Shown one piece after another: positions 22,663 to 31,537 of a DNA stretch of 64,000 bases. The position numbers and the translations under genes were made by a program. The stretch's first letter is position 1. Each line of letters begins with the position of its first letter. Origin of the DNA: TH-plancto1 sp043777375 (lineage in GTDB: Bacteria; Planctomycetota; Planctomycetia; Planctomycetales; Planctomycetaceae); the NCBI GenBank assembly GCA_043777375.1, contig JAYWHX010000142.1, positions 41,268 through 105,267 of the forward strand. Reading direction: 5' to 3'. Under the pieces are notes generated by a model. The model did not search any database, had not been told where the DNA came from, and worked only from the letters and a program-made list of their open reading frames with translations.

Positions 22663-25212
22663 TCACACTTTCAAGTCATTCGCCGCATTCGCGCGGACTT
22701 GAGCCCAGCGGGAATTTTCGTCTAGAGCAGCGTCCAGCACTCCACTCTCGCTGCCGGCCGGCAAATCCGAGAACCGCCGCTGAAGTCCATCGGTGTCACT
22801 TTCCAGTGGAGACCGGATCAGCCAGGTGACCAAGACCACCGACAGCACTCCACTGATGGCCAGTAGCGGGGCGTCAAACCGAATCGCCGTCACGCCCGCT
22901 TCGCTCTCCACCGTGAACAGCCATTGCATCACGGGTGAATCAAAGTACCGCACCGGAATGCGACTTTGAGCAACCTGCATCCCATTGAAGATGAAGTGGA
23001 AGATTACACCGGGGATCAAGCTGCGGCTGCGAACGGCCAGTAAGCCCAGCACGATTCCGAGCAGCATCGCATTGAACACCTGATGTGCGATCATGTGAAC
23101 GACGCCAAAGCAGACGGACGAGATCAAGATCGGCGTCCAGAAATTCCGCTGCCGTCCCGACTGCAACCCCGAGAGGATGAACCCACGGAAGGCCAGCTCT
23201 TCGCAAATGGCCGGAGTGACCGCAATCGCCAGCAGTGGCCAATACCACTCGACATTTGGATCGGAGAGTTTCTTCATGAACTCCGCCATCTCGGCAGGAA
23301 GCTTGGGGAAGAACCACTCCAAATTACGAATCAGCTCGATGGCAATCGGCTGCAAGACGATCGGCAGGACGATCCCCAAGGCGAGATACCTCCAATGGGG
23401 CCAATAGAGTTTCAGCGAGCGTCGCACACTACTGGTGAGCAGCAGTGCCATTAGCACCGGAGGCACGCCGACAGTGGCAATCAAGTAAATCGTCTGCCAC
23501 ATCAGCATGGTCAGAGTGCGAGAGTGAGGGTCGGCATCAAGGTTGAGCATCGCAGGCGTCATGCTGGTGATCGCCGCAAACTGTGCCAGCAACATGATCG
23601 CAAAGCAGATCGCAGCTTCGGTCTTGCTGGGCACGGGATCTTTGTCACGCAGGATGTGCTTGATCCACAGTCCCATGTCAAATCGTTCGGCCTCACGGAA
23701 GAGTACTTCTTCTCGATCGAACAACGAGATTGCCCAACTGAGAGCCACCCAACTATAGAAAATACTGGAGCCAATCACCGGGAGGAAGTAGCCACTGAGC
23801 TGACTGATCGATGCCGTACTGCCGAGTAATGCCTTGAGTAGCAAGGCTGGCCCCGCGACGGGAAGGATGCTGTAGTACGGCTGAATTTCGATGCCTGGGC
23901 TCAGGCAGAACATTGTCATTCCCATCGTCGCCATCAGCAGTGGAGTGAGATAGTACTGTCCTTCTTTGCTACTGCTGGCAAACATCGCGAGAGCCAGACT
24001 GGTGGCACTGAAGAGTGCCGACATCGGGATCGCCAGGATTAATACCCACACCAATGAACCCGCCGACGGAAAACTAGCTGACTCGCCGCTCAAAGCCTTC
24101 GTCAGCACATGCTGCCCTGTCAGCCCCATGCTGACCATGTTGAGAATGGCCGTCGAGATGCTGAAGAGCATAACGGTCATGAACTTGCCCATCACGATTT
24201 CGGATCGCTTAGCGGGCGAGATTAACAGTGTCTCCATCGTCCCTCGCTCCTTCTCACCGGCTCCCAAATCAATGGCTGGGTAGAACGCGCCGGTGACTCC
24301 CATCATGACCAGCAAGGCCGGGAAGAGCTTGCTCCAGAGATTGGCCGATAAGTCACTCTTCGCAGCCAAGTCAATGCTGGTCAGATCTACCGGAGCGGAG
24401 ACTGATCGCGGCAATCCCGCCATTTCCAGACGAGCATCTCGCAGTCGGTTCTCCCATTTCTTAAACGCTTCTCGGGTGCGTTGTGAGGCACTTTGCGACT
24501 TCTCATCGGCACTGTTTTGCAGGATCAATGGACGAGGCATCTCGTCAATTTGACTATCGGCATGTTCTCGTGCAACAAGTTGCTGGTTTGCCTCCTCCAT
24601 CTTGGCTGCAAACCCTGTCGGCACAACAACCATCACTTGCACGGGAGCAGTACTAAACCACTGATCCACTTTAACCTTTAGCTCCTTCTCCTGAGTCAGA
24701 AGCGACTGTGCCAGGGCTTTGCAGGCGTCGAGTTCAGCCTTCTTCTCGACCCCGGCATACGACAGTCGGATCAACCTCTCCTCAGCGGCAATTTGAGATC
24801 GAGAGAGAGTTCCCAGATTTTCCAAAGTGCTGCGAAACTCGACCGCTCGCTTCAAAAACTCTTGCTCAGCAACATGCTCCGCTTCGGGGCGACCTTTCAT
24901 CAGAGGCTGGCCGAGCGTCGCTTCCGTGATCACACGCAATGTGTTGGCTTCCGCTGCATTTTCAAAATACTCCGGCCGAAATCGCTCGGGGTTTTGAGTG
25001 TCAAGCAATGGAGGAAGTGGGAGATCCTGGGCTCCGAGTATGACAACCGTCCTCTCCTGTTGAGACAAGTTGGCTGTCATGTAGGTCATGCCGACGCCCA
25101 GCGCCGGATAGAGCAACAGCGGCAGAACCGCCACCATGAACAGCGTCCGGCGGTCGCGCAATTGGTCGCGGACCTCACGGAGGAAGATCAGCTTGACGTT
25201 CTTCCAGTTCAT
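22663..25212 (-). CDS. Nat-type ABC permease fused to CPBP intramembrane protease
   Basis: An 849-aa membrane protein. Residues 1-500 are an NatB-like ABC-2 permease: first helix at LFMVAVLPLLLYPALGVGMTYM, long extracytoplasmic helical loop, then GERGTMETLLISPAKRSEIVMGKF and further helices. The C-terminal part is a CPBP (CAAX-like) protease domain with EELAFRG, the FGVVHMIAHQ helix and FHFIFNG, the usual catalytic Glu/His positions. It follows the ATPase gene at 25272, forming an exporter of unknown substrate. The start is uncertain: ATG 25212 (MNWKNVKLIF, the usual family start) or ATG 25248; neither has a strong site. Confidence 0.88.
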   Translation of the reverse strand: MNWKNVKLIFLREVRDQLRDRRTLFMVAVLPLLLYPALGVGMTYMTANLSQQERTVVILGAQDLPLPPLLDTQNPERFRPEYFENAAEANTLRVITEATLGQPLMKGRPEAEHVAEQEFLKRAVEFRSTLENLGTLSRSQIAAEERLIRLSYAGVEKKAELDACKALAQSLLTQEKELKVKVDQWFSTAPVQVMVVVPTGFAAKMEEANQQLVAREHADSQIDEMPRPLILQNSADEKSQSASQRTREAFKKWENRLRDARLEMAGLPRSVSAPVDLTSIDLAAKSDLSANLWSKLFPALLVMMGVTGAFYPAIDLGAGEKERGTMETLLISPAKRSEIVMGKFMTVMLFSISTAILNMVSMGLTGQHVLTKALSGESASFPSAGSLVWVLILAIPMSALFSATSLALAMFASSSKEGQYYLTPLLMATMGMTMFCLSPGIEIQPYYSILPVAGPALLLKALLGSTASISQLSGYFLPVIGSSIFYSWVALSWAISLFDREEVLFREAERFDMGLWIKHILRDKDPVPSKTEAAICFAIMLLAQFAAITSMTPAMLNLDADPHSRTLTMLMWQTIYLIATVGVPPVLMALLLTSSVRRSLKLYWPHWRYLALGIVLPIVLQPIAIELIRNLEWFFPKLPAEMAEFMKKLSDPNVEWYWPLLAIAVTPAICEELAFRGFILSGLQSGRQRNFWTPILISSVCFGVVHMIAHQVFNAMLLGIVLGLLAVRSRSLIPGVIFHFIFNGMQVAQSRIPVRYFDSPVMQWLFTVESEAGVTAIRFDAPLLAISGVLSVVLVTWLIRSPLESDTDGLQRRFSDLPAGSESGVLDAALDENSRWAQVRANAANDLKV

Positions 25213-25271
25213 GGGAGCTATGACTTTGCTTGTGTGAGGGGCCAACATTTCACGCGAGGGGGAATGCTCAG

Positions 25272-26030
25272 CTACCCGGCATCCCGGTAGCTTTCATCAT
25301 GAGCCTGAATCAACTCGAAGAACAGCTCCTCGACATCCGGCTGGTTGTACTTCTCTGCCAGTTCGGGCAGCGTGCCCATCGCCAGAATCTTCCCACGATG
25401 GATGATCGCCACTCGGTCGCACAGCTTCTCCACCTCGCGCATGATGTGAGTCGAGAAGATGATGCACTTCCCCTGTGATCGTAGCGAGTCGACCGTTTGC
25501 ACCACCGCGCGGGCCACCAGCACATCGAGCCCCGAGGTCGGCTCGTCAAAGATCATCACCGGCGGGTCGTGGACGATCGTGCGAGCAATCGACACCTTTT
25601 GCTTCATCCCGGTCGACATCTTCGACCCCAGCATGTCGCGAAAATCATTCATCTGCAGCTTCTGGAAAATCTGTTCCAGTCGCAGCTTCAGCACATCTTC
25701 CGGCATACCGTACAGCCGCCCGTAGTACTCAACGAATTCCCAGGCGGTCATACGATCGTAGATGCCCGTGTTGTTTGACATGAAGCCGATGTGCGAGCGA
25801 ACCCGCTCCGGCTGGGTCGCGACATCAAATCCGGCGATCTCCGCTCGTCCGCCCGTCGGCTTCAACACCGTGCTCAGCATTCGCAGGCAAGTCGTTTTCC
25901 CTGCCCCGTTGGGCCCGAGCAGACCGAAAATCTCGCCAGGCTGCACGTCGAACGAGACATTGTCGAGCGCCAGAACGTCTCCACGTCGCAGATCGAAGAA
26001 CGATTTGAACAAGTTCTCGACGTGAATCAT
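25272..26030 (-). CDS. Nat-type ABC transporter ATP-binding protein
   Basis: ATPase subunit (252 aa) for the adjacent permease-protease fusion. Walker A GPNGAGKTT near residue 42, signature region LGSKMSTGMKQKVSIAR near 135, Walker B PVMIFDEPTSGLD near 158, and a switch histidine in IIFSTHIM near 193. The start is set at ATG 26030 (MIHVENLFKSF), the normal family N-terminus; the frame stays open to 26216 but that extension resembles no ABC protein. NatA-like proteins export Na+ in Bacillus, but the substrate here is not known. Confidence 0.93.
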   Translation of the reverse strand: MIHVENLFKSFFDLRRGDVLALDNVSFDVQPGEIFGLLGPNGAGKTTCLRMLSTVLKPTGGRAEIAGFDVATQPERVRSHIGFMSNNTGIYDRMTAWEFVEYYGRLYGMPEDVLKLRLEQIFQKLQMNDFRDMLGSKMSTGMKQKVSIARTIVHDPPVMIFDEPTSGLDVLVARAVVQTVDSLRSQGKCIIFSTHIMREVEKLCDRVAIIHRGKILAMGTLPELAEKYNQPDVEELFFELIQAHDESYRDAG

Positions 26031-26394
26031 CGGGCAGCTGCTGTTGAGGGAGTGATCTGAGGAGTGATCCTGTGGAAGTGTGGCACGTTCACCCGGTCCC
26101 GCACTGACCGAACCGGAGGCCACATCGGTTTGGAGACAGTTCGACGCACCCCGTCCGGCGTATGTCGGCAACATCGCCAGAGTCGCACTAACCGTTGCAA
26201 CTGTATGAATCGCCACGGATTGCCGTTGGCAGGCGAATCACAAGTACACCAAAAATCGCTCGTCAAGTTTACCCGCAATTCCCCACCGCTTCACAATTCC
26301 TTCGCATTTCCCGCCCAGAATACCCCCAGAAGATTGATCTCTCGCAGGGGGTGAGAGACAGTTCTATTTCCCCGATTGGGATGGAAAACGAAAC
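26031..26394. other. divergent intergenic region
   Basis: Holds the promoters of the ABC exporter (minus) and the DUF1559 gene (plus). A small inverted repeat ctctcgcagggggtgagag lies near 26339-26357, 38 bases before the DUF1559 start, perhaps in its leader. I see no clear promoter boxes. Confidence 0.35.
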
Positions 26395-27444
26395 ATGGTC
26401 AAAGTGCGTCGACGTGGATTTACGCTGATTGAACTGCTGGTCGTCATCGCGATTATCGCGGTGCTGATCGCTCTGTTGCTGCCAGCCGTGCAGCAAGCTC
26501 GTGAAGCGGCCCGCCGCAGCCAGTGCAAGAATAACATGAAGCAGATGGGCTTGGCTCTCTTCAACTACGAAGAGACCTACAGCCGCTTCCCATCAGGTGG
26601 AGAAGGCACCGACTGGACCGGAACGATGTCGTTCCTTCAGACTGGCGCAACCGCTGTCAACCAGACGCAGTTTGACCCACACTCGACCTACACTGCGATT
26701 CTGCCCTACATCGATCAGGCTCCAGTCTACAACCTGATGAATCTGGGTTACGGCTACAACGATTCGGCCTTCCCGAACAATCAAGTCGCCGCCAGGACAA
26801 AGATCCAGGCTTTCCTGTGCCCAAGTAATGGCGTTGCCAAGGATGACTTTGCTGGCTTCGGTCAAGCAGATTACTTCACCACTGCTTACACCGACATTCT
26901 GCCAACCGGTCAGACCTGCCCCACGACCCAGGTCGGTCAGTACCGCTGCAAGTCCAGCACCACCAATCGTGCGTTCCGCAAGGACGGCTTGATGGCTCTG
27001 GGCGGCACGAAGCTGGGACGCGTCACCGACGGTCTGAGCAACACCATCGCGATCATCGAAAGTGCTGGTAAAGACGGCCAGGCTTACACCGCGTCCTACA
27101 TCAACCCACCAGTTGTGGGCACTGTGGTCGGTGGTTGCGGCAGCGGCGGAACTCTCCGTTGCCCAAACCGCTGGGCCGAGCCTGACAACGGTTCCGGTGT
27201 CTCTGGTGCTCCTGTCGGCACCGGTGTCATCAACCAGAACAAGACCCCCTTGGGTGGTCCGACGACCTGTCCTTGGTCGAACAACAACTGCGGACCCAAC
27301 GACGAGCCGTTCAGCTTCCACACTGGTGGATGCCACGCAGTCCTGGGCGATGGCAGCGTCCGGTTCCTCTCTGAGAACATGGACTCTGACACGATTCGCA
27401 AGTTGGTCAGCCGTGACGATGGCGAAATTGTTGGCGAGTTCTAA
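26395..27444 (+). CDS. DUF1559 prepilin-like protein
   Basis: A 349-aa protein of the DUF1559 family, greatly expanded in planctomycetes. The N-terminus has a type IV prepilin peptidase/N-methylation signal, RRGFTLIELLVVIAIIAVL (residues 6-24), so it should be cleaved after Gly and anchored by its helix. The C-terminal H-x9-DG motif appears as FHTGGCHAVLGDGSVRFL near 316-333. Cys-rich, Gly/Asn/Thr-rich middle. Probably a surface or pseudopilin-type structural protein; the exact role is unknown even for the family. Single gene followed by two hairpins. Confidence 0.95.
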   Translation: MVKVRRRGFTLIELLVVIAIIAVLIALLLPAVQQAREAARRSQCKNNMKQMGLALFNYEETYSRFPSGGEGTDWTGTMSFLQTGATAVNQTQFDPHSTYTAILPYIDQAPVYNLMNLGYGYNDSAFPNNQVAARTKIQAFLCPSNGVAKDDFAGFGQADYFTTAYTDILPTGQTCPTTQVGQYRCKSSTTNRAFRKDGLMALGGTKLGRVTDGLSNTIAIIESAGKDGQAYTASYINPPVVGTVVGGCGSGGTLRCPNRWAEPDNGSGVSGAPVGTGVINQNKTPLGGPTTCPWSNNNCGPNDEPFSFHTGGCHAVLGDGSVRFLSENMDSDTIRKLVSRDDGEIVGEF

Positions 27445-27448
27445 TCCA

Positions 27449-27474
27449 AGCGATCAGGCACACGCCTGATCGCT
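27449..27474 (+). terminator. hairpin just after DUF1559 stop
   Basis: Perfect 11-bp arms agcgatcaggc / gcctgatcgct with a 4-nt loop, starting five bases after the stop, but no T-tract. May protect the mRNA 3' end or act with the next hairpin. Confidence 0.6.
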
Positions 27475-27495
27475 GGCTAAGAATCTGAATTGCAC

Positions 27496-27530
27496 AAACC
27501 CTCGTCGTTCACGGCGAGGGTTTGTTGTTG
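27496..27530 (+). terminator. Rho-independent-like terminator
   Basis: Stem aaaccctcg (27496-27504) / cgagggttt (27515-27523) followed by a T-rich tract gttgttgtagttgttg. Second hairpin behind the DUF1559 gene. Confidence 0.7.
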
Positions 27531-27714
27531 TAGTTGTTGTGACGAATGCGTCCAAACGTCAAAGCGAGCGGCAGACGTGGGTTTGCCGAGTCCCCGGCCC
27601 GTTCAACACCAGGAAGGACTCACTCTTCGGTGCCCCGTGGGGTGAGATCTCTCTTTGTAGAACGGATTGAACCCCGTATGAGAGCTGTGTCGCTATCTCT
27701 GTTGTGAGCCTGCA

Positions 27715-27780
27715 CAGACAGGAATGTCTGTGCCACTGGCATGTGGGGCCACTGACATGTGGTGCAGACATTCCTGTCTG
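27715..27780. repeat. cagacaggaatgtctg repeat pair
   Basis: cagacaggaatgtctg (27715-27730) and its inverted partner cagacattcctgtctg (27765-27780); each half is also nearly self-complementary. The same pair occurs at 41585-41643. It lies between the DUF1559 terminators and the fabD stop. Confidence 0.75.
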
Positions 27781-27812
27781 CCAACTGTCTGAAGACGATT
27801 TGTGAATCTGTT

Positions 27813-28733
27813 CTAAGCTGTCGGTGTATCGTTGATAACCGTGCACGGGATCTTGCGGTTGATTCGCTTCAGCAGGGATGTCAGCACCCGACCTGGCCCG
27901 ATCTCATAGAACTCTTCAATCCCGGCGGCGAGCATCGCTTTGATGTCGTCTTCCCACCGGACCGGATTGAGAACCTGCCGGACCAAAATGTCGCGGATCT
28001 CCGCCGTATCCGTATGGCTTTGAACATCCACATTGGAGATGACCGGGATGCGTGGTGTTTTGATTTCCACCCCCGCGAGCGCCTCTGCGAGCCGTTCATC
28101 GGCGGGCTTCATAATCTCCGTATGGAATGCCCCCGCCACGGTCAGCCGGACCACCTTGGCATTCGCCGCTTCAGCCAGTTCGACAGCCCGGTTCACGCCG
28201 GCCAGTGTCCCCGAGACAACGAGATTTCCGGGACATAAGAAGTTCGCAATCTGAACCGGACCCGCCTCTGTACTGGCCTGCTCGCAGATCATCTGGACCT
28301 GCTCCGGAGGAATCATCAGGATGCTGGCCATCCCCGATGGGGTGGCATCTGCAGCCGCTTGCATCGCCTCTCCGCGTTGCTGAACGACTCGCAGCCCGTC
28401 CTCAAACGTCATCGCACCAGCAAAGACCAGAGCGGTGTACTCTCCGAGACTCAGGCCCGCCGTCATCTCGCAGCGCTCCGCCAGATCGGGCATCTCGGCC
28501 TTGACCTTTTCGAGGCACGCGAGGCTCGTCACAAAGATCGCCGGTTGGCTGATCGCTGTCGAGTTCAGCTTCTCAGTTGGCCCCTCGGCACAGATTTTTG
28601 CAAGGTCGTAACCCAGAATCTCGCTGGCCTGAGCAAACAGCGCCGCAGCTGCGGGATATTGCGATGCCACCACTTGACCCATGCCGATGTGCTGGGCGCC
28701 CTGACCGGGGAAGAGGAATGCGATGCGTGCCAT
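27813..28733 (-). CDS. fabD: malonyl-CoA:ACP transacylase
   Basis: Transfers malonyl from CoA to acyl carrier protein, supplying fatty-acid elongation (306 aa, normal length). FPGQGAQ at residues 8-14, catalytic serine S95 in GLSLGEYTA, arginine in QQRGEAM near 120, and catalytic histidine H204 in AGAFHTE. It belongs to the usual rpmF-plsX-fab set, but plsX lies 1.1 kb upstream with a plus-strand secreted-protein gene between, so fabD must have its own promoter. Cytoplasmic. Confidence 0.96.
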   Translation of the reverse strand: MARIAFLFPGQGAQHIGMGQVVASQYPAAAALFAQASEILGYDLAKICAEGPTEKLNSTAISQPAIFVTSLACLEKVKAEMPDLAERCEMTAGLSLGEYTALVFAGAMTFEDGLRVVQQRGEAMQAAADATPSGMASILMIPPEQVQMICEQASTEAGPVQIANFLCPGNLVVSGTLAGVNRAVELAEAANAKVVRLTVAGAFHTEIMKPADERLAEALAGVEIKTPRIPVISNVDVQSHTDTAEIRDILVRQVLNPVRWEDDIKAMLAAGIEEFYEIGPGRVLTSLLKRINRKIPCTVINDTPTA

Positions 28734-29042
28734 AGGTGCCCGTTGCGGTTGAACTGTGGGAATGGGATCGTCTGGACAGCCGACTCGACGGGCCTACGTC
28801 TCATCCATTGACCGGAGAGCCTATTCACTGAGCCGGGATTTGGGAAGCAACGCCCTGAGCGTTATCGGACTCACTCGAACGAGGGCGGAAAATCCTGTGG
28901 TTCCGGTCTCGAAACAATGTATGCTGAATCTCCGCTCAACTTCGCAGGCACACTCGTGACCACGGTTCTTCCTGCACCAGTCCGAGCATGAGCGGCCTAT
29001 AATTCCCGATCCATTGCTGTCCCGTAAACGCCCTGGAGTCGA
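28734..29042. other. divergent intergenic region, nothing identified
   Basis: Between fabD (minus) and a secreted-protein gene (plus). It should contain both promoters; I find no repeat family member, no clear boxes and no gene. Confidence 0.35.
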
Positions 29043-29855
29043 ATGATGAGTTCCCGTATCGCGTTGATTGTCACTGCAGTCTTACTGGCCCTGGGCGTCT
29101 GGCAGGTCGTCGCTCAGGATTCGCAGTCAAAAAACGTAGAGAACCAGACCACTGAAGAGCGGTTGCCTCGTTTCTTCCTAGACTTGGATCTCGACAAGAA
29201 GCAACGAGAAAAACTGAATGATATTCACAAGTCTCAGCAACACTACATTCGCACGAGGGTTGCCGTGATCGAGGAGTATCTCAGAGGAGAGAAGTCCTCG
29301 GAATTCGAAAAGATTCTGACCCCAGATCAGAAAAAACGGCTGCAAGAGCTTCGCGACAAAGACTACGCCGAAACGGTGGAGAGAGAACCGGCCTTGAAGC
29401 CCAATCCGAGACTCCAACCGCTGGAAGAGGCGATCCAGAAGATCGTCGTGAAGCATTATCCCGAGGCGAAGGTCAAGCTGGAAGGATCGACGATTTCATT
29501 CGAATGGAACACTCGGATGTTCCTGATTCACACGCGAGGACACAACACCGGAAAGTGGCAGAGCCCCTGGGCGGAACTGGGACCAGAGGGGAGCGGTGAG
29601 CGTCACGGGGGGATGCGGAGCGGGATCTGTGGGGAAGTCGAGTTTAGCCCTGATAGCTATGGCGGCATGGCGGGGGCACAAATCTTCGACATGCAATACT
29701 ATCAGGATCAGTTGATGCTCCCGCAGTCAGACACATTGGGGGCCTATTTGCACGTCCGTCTCAAATATCCCGATGATGCGCCGCAGGAGTTTTTGCAGGA
29801 GTTTCGAGCTCTGATGCACAAGTTCGAAGAGCATGTCGCAGCTGTCCCGAAATAG
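29043..29855 (+). CDS. secreted protein of unknown function
   Basis: A 270-aa protein with a signal peptide (MMSSRIALIVTAVLLALGVWQVVAQD). A helical segment at about residues 45-105 ends in ILTPDQKKRLQELRD, the LTxxQ pattern seen in Spy/CpxP-like and many planctomycete periplasmic proteins; residues 120-270 form a separate alpha/beta region (KHYPEAKVKLEGSTISFEWNTRMF). GGAG precedes two adjacent ATGs (29043 and 29046); either may be used. Its placement, antisense within the plsX-fabD interval, looks like an insertion into an older operon. No function can be assigned. Confidence 0.78.
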   Translation: MMSSRIALIVTAVLLALGVWQVVAQDSQSKNVENQTTEERLPRFFLDLDLDKKQREKLNDIHKSQQHYIRTRVAVIEEYLRGEKSSEFEKILTPDQKKRLQELRDKDYAETVEREPALKPNPRLQPLEEAIQKIVVKHYPEAKVKLEGSTISFEWNTRMFLIHTRGHNTGKWQSPWAELGPEGSGERHGGMRSGICGEVEFSPDSYGGMAGAQIFDMQYYQDQLMLPQSDTLGAYLHVRLKYPDDAPQEFLQEFRALMHKFEEHVAAVPK

Positions 29856-29884
29856 AGTGTGTACAACTCTCGCTGATCGCCAGC

Positions 29885-30880
29885 TCAACCCCAGCTGCCG
29901 ACGATCTCGGTGATCTTCTCATTGACCTTGCGGTCATGGATTACGCGGGTGGTCTTGAGGGCGTTGCGAATGGCACGGGCGTCGCTGGAGCCGTGGCAGA
30001 TCATGCAAATGCCATCGACGCCCAGTAGGGGAGCCCCGCCGGTTTCGTTGTATTCGAACCGCGACTGCAAGGTCTTAAACGCTTTGGCCCCGTGGTGGCG
30101 TTCCGTTTCGAGCGCCTTCAGCACCTCGGACGAAGTGACCTTCATCATCATGCTGGCCATGCCCTCGCTGACCTTCAGCACGACATTCCCGACGAAGCCC
30201 TCACAGATGATGACATCTGCATCGCCCAGATACAGGCCCCGGCCTTCAACGTTCCCAATATATTTTCCGGGGCACGGCTGCTTGGCGAGGAGGTTGTGCG
30301 TCTCGAGAACCAGCTCGATTCCCTTACCCTCTTCGCTGCCAATGTTCATTAAGCCGACGCGCGGATCACTGATCCCCAGGATGGCTTGGGCATAGATCGC
30401 CCCCATGGCCGCGTACTGGTGCAGGTGCTCCGGCCGCGCTCCTGGATTCGCACCGACATCCATCAGGACTGCTTGCCCCTGGATTGTGGGCAGGACTACA
30501 GCGATCCCGGGCCGCTTGACGCCCTTCAAAAATAACCGAGTTCGCAGACCGGAAGCGACCACTCCGCCGGTGTGCCCAGCGCTGACGACTGCGTCGACCT
30601 CTTTCGCGGCCATCAACTTCCAGCAGGTGACGATCGAGCAATCCGGTTTCTTCCGGAGAGCATCCATCGGCTTTTCATCCATCTCGATGAAATCTGCCGC
30701 GTGCACGACCGTCAATCGCTCACCGGAATACCCGGATTCCGTCAACTGAACGTCCAGCAGTTCACGTTGACCAACCAGCTGGATTTCCAAGCTGGGGTCA
30801 TGCTGCAGGGCTTCAATGGCCCCTGCGATATTGATGCCGGGCGCAAAATCCCCGCCCATCGCATCTAATGCGATCCGCAT
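29885..30880 (-). CDS. plsX: phosphate acyltransferase PlsX
   Basis: Makes acyl-phosphate from acyl-ACP, the donor for PlsY in phospholipid synthesis (331 aa). The N-terminus MRIALDAMGGDFAP, the VSAGHTGGVVASGL segment near 99, DVGANPGARPEHLHQYAAMG near 140 and the CEGFVGNVVLKVSEG segment near 224 are family hallmarks. It starts 45 bases after rpmF, as in the common rpmF-plsX pair. Peripheral membrane protein. The C-terminus ends RKVNEKITEIVGSWG. Confidence 0.96.
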   Translation of the reverse strand: MRIALDAMGGDFAPGINIAGAIEALQHDPSLEIQLVGQRELLDVQLTESGYSGERLTVVHAADFIEMDEKPMDALRKKPDCSIVTCWKLMAAKEVDAVVSAGHTGGVVASGLRTRLFLKGVKRPGIAVVLPTIQGQAVLMDVGANPGARPEHLHQYAAMGAIYAQAILGISDPRVGLMNIGSEEGKGIELVLETHNLLAKQPCPGKYIGNVEGRGLYLGDADVIICEGFVGNVVLKVSEGMASMMMKVTSSEVLKALETERHHGAKAFKTLQSRFEYNETGGAPLLGVDGICMICHGSSDARAIRNALKTTRVIHDRKVNEKITEIVGSWG

Positions 30881-30925
30881 GTGCAGTTTCCGCCCAAGGG
30901 GGAGAAGGAACTGAAACGGGCGAGA

Positions 30926-31108
30926 CTACTCACCCTGCTGCGGAATCATCAGCCGACCGTGGTAATACCCACAGTTTGGACAGACAACGTGCGAGGGAAT
31001 CGCAGTCCCACATTGGGAACAATACTGCAACTTCAGCGGACGCACAGCATCGTGCGAGCGTCGCATGTCACGACGAGACTTGGATTGACGTCGTTTCGGA
31101 ACGGCCAT
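30926..31108 (-). CDS. rpmF: 50S ribosomal protein L32
   Basis: A 60-aa basic protein: MAVPKRRQSKSRRDMRRS N-terminus and two zinc-ribbon pairs, CSQC (residues 31-34) and CPNC (44-47). Both CxxC pairs are kept, so this is the zinc-binding form. First gene of rpmF-plsX. TTAGG lies about ten bases before the ATG, a weak site. Confidence 0.96.
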   Translation of the reverse strand: MAVPKRRQSKSRRDMRRSHDAVRPLKLQYCSQCGTAIPSHVVCPNCGYYHGRLMIPQQGE

Positions 31109-31537
31109 GACAACAGCCTAACTCTTTGTGCCTGTGTGACTTTCGACGACCGCATGCTACTGCAATCGCCACTTGCCGGAATCAGTTCCTAGCAAAGGAT
31201 CGAGTATGGTAAGGAGACCAATCCGAGGGGTCAAGTGAGCGTAACTCGTGGTCTGCGTTGAAGGTGGGGGGCCGATCGCTTGTCCCGGTGCATTGCGATC
31301 ATGCCCTTTGAAATCGAAATCTCCAGCACAGAGAGCCCGCCGGACTCCCAAATAGGAATACTCTCGGATGACAACTAGCGGCGGGCCGTCGACTTGCTGT
31401 GGATCTCGTAATTTCCTCTCGATACGCTTCATCATCCGAGCCGTGAGTGCACTTCGAATCCCCCCTGCCCCTCTCATAGATCCATGATTCTCGATAAGTT
31501 CCTGTCAGCAGACCACCATGCGACGAAGTCACTCCCC
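31109..31537. other. upstream region of rpmF, no firm gene
   Basis: Should hold the rpmF promoter and that of the plus-strand TIM-barrel gene. A minus-strand frame of 106 codons (31157-31477) is open but shows no domain or ribosome binding site, so it is not called. No repeat seen. Confidence 0.35.

Noticed and set aside
25213..25248. 12-residue longer N-terminus of the permease-protease fusion
   Set aside because: Possible, but MNWKNVKLIF is the usual family start and the extension has no better ribosome binding site.
31157..31477. 106-codon minus-strand frame upstream of rpmF
   Set aside because: No signal for translation and no family; a short real gene cannot be excluded.
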